Shown: piece by piece, positions 17,692 through 24,587 of the stretch | Position numbering within the stretch: position 1 is the stretch's first letter | Layout of the letters: every line of letters starts with the position of its first letter | Assembly: GCA_035255485.1 (NCBI GenBank) | Contig: DATEZO010000138.1 | Span: 1 to 27,661, forward strand | Direction of reading: 5' to 3' | Source: DATEZO01 sp035255485 | Lineage (GTDB): Bacteria > Pseudomonadota > Gammaproteobacteria > Burkholderiales > Burkholderiaceae_D | DNA length: 27,661 nt | Notes under the pieces: model-generated | What the model was told of the DNA's origin: nothing | Seen by the model: the letters and a program-made list of their open reading frames with translations, nothing else | Database searches by the model: none | Made by a program: the position numbers and the translations under genes

Positions 17692-18048
17692 ATGAAAACC
17701 GCCCGTTTCTGCCTCCTGTCGCTGCTATTATGCATCTCCGCAACAGCCACGTCCGGCGCGCCGCCTGCGACACATCTGGATCCGACCAGTCCCGTGTCGC
17801 TCAACGAATATGCGCTCGAGAAACTGGCTACAGGTGATATCGGCACGGCGGTCTTGCTGCTTGAACGCGCCGTGCTGCTGGCGCCCTATGACGTGCGCCT
17901 GCGCCGCAACCTGGAACTCATACGGGCGTGGCAGGAGGGCCGTCCCGTATCCACGCTGCCACCTTCCGCCTCGCCGCCGGCGCCGGCAATCCCGGCTCCG
18001 GCAAGCGGCGACACTGTATTGCCCGGCGCACCATGGGGCTCGCAATGA
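17692..18048 (+). CDS. Small secreted TPR-like protein of the cellulose operon
   Basis: I do not recognise a named family. The 118-residue protein has a clear signal peptide (about 1-22, LLSLLLCISATATSG). A single helix-turn-helix unit follows (about 36-78, with NEYALEKLATGDIGTAVLLL and LERAVLLAPYDVRLRRNL) that reads as one TPR motif plus capping helix. The tail is a proline/alanine-rich disordered stretch (about 85-110). Its ATG lies 2 bp after the bcsC stop, and its TGA overlaps the next ATG. It is therefore almost certainly co-expressed with bcsC and probably acts in the periplasm, perhaps touching the TPR solenoid of BcsC or a BcsB crown. That role is inference from location and shape alone. 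Confidence 0.8.
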   Translation: MKTARFCLLSLLLCISATATSGAPPATHLDPTSPVSLNEYALEKLATGDIGTAVLLLERAVLLAPYDVRLRRNLELIRAWQEGRPVSTLPPSASPPAPAIPAPASGDTVLPGAPWGSQ

Positions 18049-18467
18049 TGCCGCACCCTGCCAGTGCGATGCGCCGCGTCATCGCGGCGACGCTTCTGGC
18101 GCTGGCCGGCTCCGCCATGGCAAGACCGAACTGGCTGCTCATCGGCAGTGACGGGGGCGTCGACCTGTATATCGATGAGGCGAGCATCGAGCGGCCGGCG
18201 GGGCATGTAAAAGCCTGGACCATGTTGTCATTCGACAAGCGCCAGAAAGGCGGCTCGCTATCCGAGCAGCGGCTATTCCTGTTCTCTTGCAAGGACCAGA
18301 TGCTCGAATGGCAGCAATCGATCCATTATGCCGAGCCGCTCGGCGAAGGTGAATTCGTGCAGGCGCGCTCGCGTTTGCGCGCCGTCGCCGCCGAGCGCGA
18401 TGCCTCGCACGGAGCAGCGGTGCTGCCCGAGGCAAATTTCCTGCATATATTCAACAGCCTATGCTGA
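18045..18467 (+). CDS. Secreted surface-adhesin E-like protein
   Basis: This 140-residue protein has a signal peptide (residues about 1-26, MRRVIAATLLALAGSAMA ending before RPNW). The mature part begins NWLLIGSDGGVDLYIDEASI and continues to VKAWTMLSFDKRQ and LFLFSCKDQM. This pattern (Trp, a yID-x-SI block, a vk-W block and a late Cys) resembles the surface-adhesin protein E family (Pfam Adhesin_E), common as small secreted proteins in betaproteobacteria. The match is by pattern and is not certain. Start ATG 18045 overlaps the upstream stop (ATGA). ATG 18069 is an alternative that would place two arginines right at the start of the signal peptide. The end overlaps the second bcsB by 7 bp. Its biochemical role is unknown. 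Confidence 0.78.
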   Translation: MMPHPASAMRRVIAATLLALAGSAMARPNWLLIGSDGGVDLYIDEASIERPAGHVKAWTMLSFDKRQKGGSLSEQRLFLFSCKDQMLEWQQSIHYAEPLGEGEFVQARSRLRAVAAERDASHGAAVLPEANFLHIFNSLC

Positions 18468-20749
18468 TGTCCGTGGTCCGAGATTGCATGCCCGCGCTTG
18501 CCTTTTTCCTGGCCGGAATGGCATCCCCTGGCCTTGCCGCTTCGACCGCTTCGGTGCCGACAGGGCAGCCAGCCTTGCAACGGCAAGAGCTGCCGGCGGT
18601 ATCGACGCGGCGCTTTCCGCTGCTTGCATCCGGCAAGCAGCAAATGGCGCGCCTGCGGCCGGCCGAGGCGCCGATCGAGAGCGTGTTCGGCCGCCGGCTT
18701 GATGAAGCCGTCATCAGCGCCGCAGTCCGGGTGCGTTACACGTTCTCTCCAATGCTGCTGCCGGCGCAGTCGCATGTGCGCGTGCTGCTCAATGGCGAAG
18801 TGGTCGGCCTCCTGCCGGTTGCAAAATCGGATGCAGGGCGCGAAATCGTCCAGGAAATTAATCTGCCCGTGCAAGCCGTACGGCGCTTCGACCGGTTGCA
18901 GCTGGAGCTGATCGGGCACTACACGAATGCATGCGAAGATCCGCTGCATGACGGGATGTGGCTGGATATTTTGTCTGGCAGCGAAATCGTGCTGCAAACT
19001 CGTGCAATCTCTTTGCAAAATGATTTGGCATTGTTGCCGGAACCATTCTTCGATTCGCAGGATTTCGACCGGCTCGAGTTGCCGTATGTGTTCGGTGCGC
19101 AACCATCGCTCTCCGTATTGCAGGCGGCAGGCGTCACTGCATCATGGTTCGGCAAGCTGGCCGCCTGGCGCGGCGCGCGTTTTCCGGTGCTTGTAAACAC
19201 CTTGCCACGACGCCATGGCGTGGTCTTCGCCACCAACGCCGAGCGACCGGCCTTCCTGCGCAGCATGCCGCCCTTCGGTGGCCCGGCACTGTCGGTGATT
19301 GATAATCCTGCGGGTTCCGATGGTAAGCTGCTGCTGGTCACCGGCCGTGACGGGAATGATCTCCAAGTCGCGGCCCGGGCGCTCACGCTCAACAGCGCCG
19401 CATTGTCCGGTGCGCGCATCGCGATCGTGCACGCGCGCACGGATCGGCCAAGACAGCCATACGATGCGCCGAACTGGGTGCGCAACGACCGGCCGATGCG
19501 GTTTGGCGAGTTAACGGCATCACCGCTACAGTTGCAGGGCTACGGACATCTTCCGCCAACGGTCAGATTCGACCTGCGCATCCCGCCGGATCTGTTTACC
19601 TGGCGCACCCGAGGCGTTCCGGTCGATCTCAAACTGCGCTACACGCCGCCGGTACCTACGGCGGAATCGGTCCTGCAAATGGATATCAATGGCGAACCGG
19701 TACAGCGCATTCGGCTGGAGGCTTCCGGTGAAGGAGGCGAATCCGCTCGTGTGGTTCTGCCGTTGCTCGGCCCGGCGCTGTTCGGAAATGGCCGGGAAAT
19801 ACTGATTCCCGCCTTCCGGCTGGGCACGCGCAACGAACTCGCCTACCGTTTTGCGTTCGCTTACACCGAACCGGGGGCATGCCGCGACGTCCAGGTCGAT
19901 ACGACGCGCGCGATGATCGATCCCGATTCCACGGTGGATTTTTCCGGCTTTCCCCATTACGCCGAAATGCCGCATTTGGGCTACTTTGCGACGGCGGGCT
20001 TTCCGTTCACGAAATATGCCGATTTATCCCAGACTGCCGTCGTCATGCCGCGTCAGCCGCAGGCTACCGACATTGCCGTGATGCTTTCGCTCCTGGCGCG
20101 CATGGGAGAATCGACCGGCTATCCGGCCACGCAGGTAGCCGTCGTAGGGCCTGATGACGCTGCCGCGCTCGTCAATCGCGATTTGCTGGTAATCGGCGTC
20201 TCGGCTGCTCAACCGTTGCTCCAGGCGTGGCGTGCGCAGCTTCCGGCGATCATCGACGGCCCGCAGCGCGGCATTCGGCTGCCAGCCGATATGTTCAACC
20301 GGTTCGGTGCATGGTTCGGTCGCAGCGCACCGATCGTACGCGACCCGGCGCCGCAGAAACATCTGCGCGGCAACGGTCCGCTGGCCGCATTGCTCGCTTT
20401 GGAATCGCCGCTGACGGCGGGCCGCAGCGTCGTAATGGCGACGGCGGCCGAGACAGCCGATCTGCCGTTGCTGCTCGATATGCTCGATAACGATCAGCAG
20501 GCCAGATCGCTCGTTGGCAGCGTCGCGCTGGTGCATGGCGGCATCGCGGAAAGCCTGTATGCGGGCAAGACGTATACGCTCGGAATGCTGCCGCCCTGGA
20601 TTGCGGTGTGGCACGCACTGTCCGGACATCCGGTCTTGCTGGCGCTGATGTCGGTGCTGGCTGTGCTCATATTCGGTTTGGGACTGTGGCGAAGCCTGAA
20701 GACCGTGGCTGCGCGCCGGCTGCAGGATCACTCCCACACCAATGGATGA
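18461..20749 (+). CDS. bcsB: Second BcsB paralogue in the cellulose operon
   Basis: This 762-residue protein is a full-length BcsB. It has a signal peptide (about 1-27, AFFLAGMASPGLAAS), all periplasmic blocks, conserved Cys158 (HYTNACED) and Cys474 (ACRDVQVD), the AGKTYTLGMLP block (701-711) and a C-terminal membrane anchor (about 713-743). It aligns with the first BcsB from end to end with almost no length change. No frameshift or internal stop is present, so it looks functional, not a decaying duplicate. No second bcsA accompanies it. It may share BcsA with the first copy in a mixed periplasmic crown, or replace it under some condition; both ideas are inference. It starts inside the end of the adhesin E-like gene (7-bp overlap) and is the last gene of the operon. 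In sampled lines it is slightly less GC-rich than the first copy. Confidence 0.95.
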   Translation: MLMSVVRDCMPALAFFLAGMASPGLAASTASVPTGQPALQRQELPAVSTRRFPLLASGKQQMARLRPAEAPIESVFGRRLDEAVISAAVRVRYTFSPMLLPAQSHVRVLLNGEVVGLLPVAKSDAGREIVQEINLPVQAVRRFDRLQLELIGHYTNACEDPLHDGMWLDILSGSEIVLQTRAISLQNDLALLPEPFFDSQDFDRLELPYVFGAQPSLSVLQAAGVTASWFGKLAAWRGARFPVLVNTLPRRHGVVFATNAERPAFLRSMPPFGGPALSVIDNPAGSDGKLLLVTGRDGNDLQVAARALTLNSAALSGARIAIVHARTDRPRQPYDAPNWVRNDRPMRFGELTASPLQLQGYGHLPPTVRFDLRIPPDLFTWRTRGVPVDLKLRYTPPVPTAESVLQMDINGEPVQRIRLEASGEGGESARVVLPLLGPALFGNGREILIPAFRLGTRNELAYRFAFAYTEPGACRDVQVDTTRAMIDPDSTVDFSGFPHYAEMPHLGYFATAGFPFTKYADLSQTAVVMPRQPQATDIAVMLSLLARMGESTGYPATQVAVVGPDDAAALVNRDLLVIGVSAAQPLLQAWRAQLPAIIDGPQRGIRLPADMFNRFGAWFGRSAPIVRDPAPQKHLRGNGPLAALLALESPLTAGRSVVMATAAETADLPLLLDMLDNDQQARSLVGSVALVHGGIAESLYAGKTYTLGMLPPWIAVWHALSGHPVLLALMSVLAVLIFGLGLWRSLKTVAARRLQDHSHTNG
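19145..19187 (+). repeat. 43-bp tract identical to a tract in the first bcsB
   Basis: This tract is an exact match to 10981-11023 and encodes residues 229-242 of the second BcsB. The two copies are direct repeats about 8.2 kb apart, so recombination between them would delete the end of the first bcsB, bcsZ, bcsC and the two small genes, and leave one chimeric bcsB. Confidence 0.9.
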
Positions 20750-20755
20750 CAGACC

Positions 20756-22834
20756 CTAATTGAATGTCTTCCCTTCCGCAGCCAGCTTCGCCAGCAAGGG
20801 AGCCGGCTTCCATGCATCGCCATGACGGCCTTTGGCATATTTCTCGATTGCCATCATGACGTTGAATAATCCGACGGTGTCCGCATAGAACATCGGGCCA
20901 CCGCGATGCAGCGGAAAACCGTAGCCGGTCAGGTACACCATGTCGATGTCGGATGCACGCAGCGCAATGCCCTCTTCCAGGATGTATGCCGCCTCATTGA
21001 CCAGCGCATAAACCAGCCGTTCGATGATTTCCTGGTCGCTGATCTTGCGGCGCTCGATACCCAGGTCAGCCGAATGCCTGATGATCATGTCGTTGACGAG
21101 CCGGGAAGGATACGGCTTGCGGTCACCCGCCTTGTAGTCATACCAGCCGGCACCGGTTTTCTGGCCGAAGCGGCCCATTTCGCATAACAGGTCGGCAGTC
21201 TTCGAGTACGCAATCTCCGGCTTTTCGACATAACGGCGCTTGCGGATATACCAGCCGATATCGTTGCCGGCCAGATCGCTCATGCGGAACGGTCCCATGG
21301 CGAAGCCGAATTTCTCGATCACCTTGTCCACCTGTTCCGGCAGGCAACCTTCTTCCAGCAGAAAGCCGGCCTGTCGGCTGTATTGTTCAATCATGCGGTT
21401 ACCGATGAAGCCGTCGCACACACCGGAGACTACGGCGGTCTTCCTGATCTTTTTCGACAGGGCCATGACGGTGGCCAGCACGTCCTTGCCGGTTTGCGCG
21501 CCGCGCACGATCTCCAGCAATTTCATCACATTCGCCGGGCTGAAAAAGTGGGTGCCGATCACGTCCTGCGGACGCTTGGTGAAGCCGGCGATCTTGTTCA
21601 GATCGAGTGTCGAGGTGTTGGAAGCCAGGATTGCGCCCGGCTTCATCACTTCATCGAGCTTGCGGAATACCTGCTCCTTGACAGCCATATCCTCGAACAC
21701 GGCTTCGATCACGATATCGGCCTGACTGATTTCTTCATGGGACAGCGACCCCTTGATCAGGTTGATGCGCTGCTCAAACCTGTCGGGCGACAGCTTGCCT
21801 TTTTTCATCGTGTTTTCGTAATTCTTGCGGATGATCGCCAGGCCTTTGTCCAGGGCCTCCTGCTTCATCTCCAGTATCGTGACCGGGATGCCGGCATTCG
21901 CGAAATTCATCGCAATGCCGCCGCCCATGGTGCCGGCGCCGATCACGGCTGCGGTGTTGATGGTGCGCAGCGGTGTATCTTCCGGCACATCCGGGATCTT
22001 GCCGACAGCACGCTCGCCGAAGAACGCATGGCGCAACGCCTTGGATTCGGTGGTTTGTATCAGATCGATGAAAAGTCGTCGTTCAAATTGCAGGCCGTCA
22101 TCGAATGTGCTGGTGACAGCGGCGGCGACTGCATCGACGCATTTCAGCGGAGCAGGAAACGGGCCTGCCATCGCCCTGACCGTATTGCGCGAAAACTGCA
22201 AAAAAGCTTCGTAATTCGGGTACTCGATCTTGATGTCACGCACTTTCGGCAACGGACGAACGTCGGCGATCGTATTTGCAAATGCGATTGCGCCCTGCAG
22301 CAGATCGCCTTCGATCATTTGATTGAACAATGCGGTCTGCGCCAGCTTTTCGGAAGCCACCGGCGTGCCGGACACGATCATGTTCAGCGCCAGTTCCAAA
22401 CCCACCACACGCGGAAGACGTTGAGTCCCCCCCGCCCCCGGCAGGACGCCAAGCTTTACTTCCGGCAATCCGATTTGCGCTCCGGACACTGCCACACGGT
22501 AATGACAGGCGAGCGCCAGCTCCAGCCCGCCGCCCATGCATACCTTGTGAATTGCCGCCACCACCGGCTTGGCCGAATTCTCCACGACATTGATGAGCGT
22601 ATACAGCGTCGGTTGGGTCAACGCATTGGGCGAATTGAATTCCCGTATATCCGCGCCGCCCGAAAACATCTTGCCGGCCCCGGTAATCACGATCGCCTTG
22701 ACGGCAGCATCGTCTAGCGCCTTTTTGATACCTTCAACCGCCGCTCTGCGAGTCGCCAGGCTGAGACCATTGACCGGAGGATTGTTAAGTGTGATGACGG
22801 CAATCGCGCCATTGAGCTGATATTCTGCAGTCAT
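20756..22834 (-). CDS. Bifunctional enoyl-CoA hydratase / 3-hydroxyacyl-CoA dehydrogenase (FadB/FadJ-like)
   Basis: This cytosolic enzyme performs two successive beta-oxidation steps: hydration of 2-enoyl-CoA, then NAD-dependent oxidation of 3-hydroxyacyl-CoA. The 692-residue protein has an N-terminal crotonase domain (1-190) with the oxyanion-hole region FSGGADI and the two catalytic glutamates, Glu105 (GGGLEL) and Glu125 (LPEVKLG). The Rossmann domain begins at about 295, with GAGTMGGG (299-306) and catalytic-region His429 (IGTHFFSP). C-terminal dehydrogenase domains follow. It is a little shorter than E. coli FadB/FadJ (about 715-730), and I cannot assign one of those names. A good ribosome site, AAGGAAGA (22838-22845), precedes ATG 22834. 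Its neighbour is a Liv-type transporter, so it may degrade acyl-CoAs derived from imported substrates. The stop lies only 6 bp from the convergent bcsB stop. Confidence 0.93.
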   Translation of the reverse strand: MTAEYQLNGAIAVITLNNPPVNGLSLATRRAAVEGIKKALDDAAVKAIVITGAGKMFSGGADIREFNSPNALTQPTLYTLINVVENSAKPVVAAIHKVCMGGGLELALACHYRVAVSGAQIGLPEVKLGVLPGAGGTQRLPRVVGLELALNMIVSGTPVASEKLAQTALFNQMIEGDLLQGAIAFANTIADVRPLPKVRDIKIEYPNYEAFLQFSRNTVRAMAGPFPAPLKCVDAVAAAVTSTFDDGLQFERRLFIDLIQTTESKALRHAFFGERAVGKIPDVPEDTPLRTINTAAVIGAGTMGGGIAMNFANAGIPVTILEMKQEALDKGLAIIRKNYENTMKKGKLSPDRFEQRINLIKGSLSHEEISQADIVIEAVFEDMAVKEQVFRKLDEVMKPGAILASNTSTLDLNKIAGFTKRPQDVIGTHFFSPANVMKLLEIVRGAQTGKDVLATVMALSKKIRKTAVVSGVCDGFIGNRMIEQYSRQAGFLLEEGCLPEQVDKVIEKFGFAMGPFRMSDLAGNDIGWYIRKRRYVEKPEIAYSKTADLLCEMGRFGQKTGAGWYDYKAGDRKPYPSRLVNDMIIRHSADLGIERRKISDQEIIERLVYALVNEAAYILEEGIALRASDIDMVYLTGYGFPLHRGGPMFYADTVGLFNVMMAIEKYAKGRHGDAWKPAPLLAKLAAEGKTFN

Positions 22835-23121
22835 GTCTCTTCCTTTATTGACTTTTTGGCATGTTGAGAATGTATCGCGGCCAGAATTCGGTTTGGGTTG
22901 TCATATCGGGCTTTGCGCACTCATGCAAATACGACCGGATTTCCATTCTCTGGCTTAAGGAAATCCCATTTTGCACAGGCATGCATGGATCGATTTGGAA
23001 ACCGGTCACCTCGTTCATCGTTTAATATACCGCAAAAAGAACGTACGTATTATTTTTCCGAAAACCCTGAACGATGAGTACTGCATTTCATCGCAAAGCC
23101 GTCAGGAATGCCGACGCCGCG
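22835..23121. other. Intergenic region between livF and the beta-oxidation gene
   Basis: This 287-bp spacer must contain the end of the liv transcript and the promoter of the fadB-like gene. The only site I can place firmly is the Shine-Dalgarno at 22838-22845. Just past the livF stop, CGATGA (23072-23077) and TCATCG (23088-23093) form a 6-bp stem with a 10-base loop on the minus strand, but no T-run follows directly, so it is a poor terminator. I find no convincing -35/-10 pair and no coding frame. Confidence 0.4.
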
Positions 23122-23829
23122 TCATACCTCCAGCCATTCCTTGCGAATATCGGTATTGCCACGCAGTTCCTGTGGCGTTCCCTCGAACACGATGGATCCA
23201 TGTCCCATGACATAGACCCGCTGCGAGATTTCCAGGGCGATGGCAAGTTTCTGTTCCACCAGCAGGATTGAAATGCCGCGCTCCTTGAGCACCTTGAGGT
23301 ATTCACCAACCAGGTCAACGATTTTCGGCGCCAGTCCTTCGGTCGGCTCATCGATCATGATCAGGTCCGGATCGCCCATCAGGGTGCGGCATAGCGTGAG
23401 CATCTGCTGTTCGCCACCCGATAGTACGCCGGCCGCCGTGTGCTGGCGTTCTTTCAGGCGTGGGAACAGGCGATACATGTCGTCCAGCGACCAGCGCGAT
23501 TTTTTTCCCTTTTTCTCGCCCAGGATCAGGTTCTGCTCGACGGTCAGCGTCGGGAAGATGTCGCGGTTTTCAGGAACGTAACCGAGCCCCTTGTGTGCAA
23601 TCCGGAATGCCTTGAGGCCAATCATCTGTTCACCCTTGAAGCGGATCGATCCAGTCGCATCGACCTGCCCCATCACCGCCTTCACCGTAGTCGAGCGCCC
23701 GACGCCATTGCGCCCCAGCAAGCTGACAATTTCGCCCTGGTTGACGCTCAGGTCCACGCCGTGCAGTACATGGCTCTTGCCGTAAAACGCATGCAGGTTC
23801 CGGATTTCCAGCAGCGCATCCATGTTCAT
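23122..23829 (-). CDS. livF: Branched-chain amino acid-type ABC transporter ATPase LivF
   Basis: LivF is one of the two cytosolic ATPases that power Liv-type (HAAT family) importers. The 235-residue protein has the signature LSGGEQ (136-141), Walker B LIMIDE (156-161) and the LivF-typical VPENRDIFPTLTVEQNL block. Its Walker A is GRNGVGRST (39-47), with arginine (Arg45, codon CGC) where the catalytic lysine normally sits. I believe some betaproteobacterial LivF proteins share this, but I cannot verify that here. The ATG at 23829 overlaps the livG stop (ATGA); ATG 23823 (MDALLEI) is an alternative start. It is the last gene of the transporter operon. The real substrate could be a branched-chain amino acid, amide, urea or small acid. 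Confidence 0.93.
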   Translation of the reverse strand: MNMDALLEIRNLHAFYGKSHVLHGVDLSVNQGEIVSLLGRNGVGRSTTVKAVMGQVDATGSIRFKGEQMIGLKAFRIAHKGLGYVPENRDIFPTLTVEQNLILGEKKGKKSRWSLDDMYRLFPRLKERQHTAAGVLSGGEQQMLTLCRTLMGDPDLIMIDEPTEGLAPKIVDLVGEYLKVLKERGISILLVEQKLAIALEISQRVYVMGHGSIVFEGTPQELRGNTDIRKEWLEV

Positions 23830-24587
23830 CCTTCCCGCGGTGCATGGCCGCCGAGATACGCTTCCTGCACCTTCGGATTGGCCCGGATATTAGCCGGCGT
23901 ATCGCAGGCGATCATTTCACCGTACGCCAGCACTGCAATCCGGTCAGCCAGCCCGAACACCACGCTCATATCATGTTCCACCATCAATAATGTCTTGCCG
24001 ATCGTTACCTTGCGGATCAATTCCACCGCCGCATCCGATTCGGAACGGCTCATGCCCGCCGTCGGCTCGTCCAGCAGGATCACATCGGCGCCACCGGCAA
24101 TCGTAATGCCGATCTCCAGCGCGCGCTGCTCCGCATACGTCAGCAATCCGGCCGATACCTCGCGCCGGCGCCTCAGCCCGATCTGTTCCATGACTGCTTC
24201 GGCGCGCTCGTGCGCATCCTTCAGGCCATTGAGCCGATGCCAGAAGGAATACCTGTAGCCAAGCGACCACAGCACCGCACAACGCAGATTCTCGAATACC
24301 GACAGGCGGTGGAAAATATTGGTGATCTGGAAGCTGCGCGACAGGCCGCGCCGGTTGATCTGGAATGGCTTGAGCCGCGTTACACTCTCGCCGTTCAACA
24401 GGATGTCGCCGGAACTCGGCGGAAAACGTCCGGAAATCAGGTTGAATAAGGTTGACTTGCCTGCGCCGTTCGGCCCGATCACTGCAATCCGCTCGCCCCT
24501 GGCGACCCGCAGGCTGGCGCCACGGATGATTTCCGACTTACCGAAACTTTTGCGCACATCTTTCAGTTCGAGCGACAAGGAGCTCAC
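23826..24587 (-). CDS. livG: Branched-chain amino acid-type ABC transporter ATPase LivG
   Basis: LivG is the second ATPase of the transporter. The 253-residue protein starts at GTG 24587 (VSSLSLELKDV), overlapping the livM stop in GTGA. The frame remains open upstream to 24986, but the extra 133 residues are Arg/His/Cys-rich antisense-like sequence inside livM with no family similarity, so I reject that longer form. Walker A is canonical, GPNGAGKST (38-46). The signature is the LivG-type LTYAEQRALEIG, and Walker B is DVILLDEPTAGM. The long LivG-type insertion after NRRGLSRSFQITNIF is present. With a normal Walker A here and an altered one in LivF, at least one site of the ATPase pair should be standard. 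Confidence 0.93.
   Translation of the reverse strand: MSSLSLELKDVRKSFGKSEIIRGASLRVARGERIAVIGPNGAGKSTLFNLISGRFPPSSGDILLNGESVTRLKPFQINRRGLSRSFQITNIFHRLSVFENLRCAVLWSLGYRYSFWHRLNGLKDAHERAEAVMEQIGLRRRREVSAGLLTYAEQRALEIGITIAGGADVILLDEPTAGMSRSESDAAVELIRKVTIGKTLLMVEHDMSVVFGLADRIAVLAYGEMIACDTPANIRANPKVQEAYLGGHAPREG

Noticed and set aside
21383..22717. 444-codon open frame antisense to the fadB-like gene
   Set aside because: The opposite strand encodes an intact two-domain enzyme with all catalytic residues. The antisense product is His/Arg/Gln-rich and unrecognisable.
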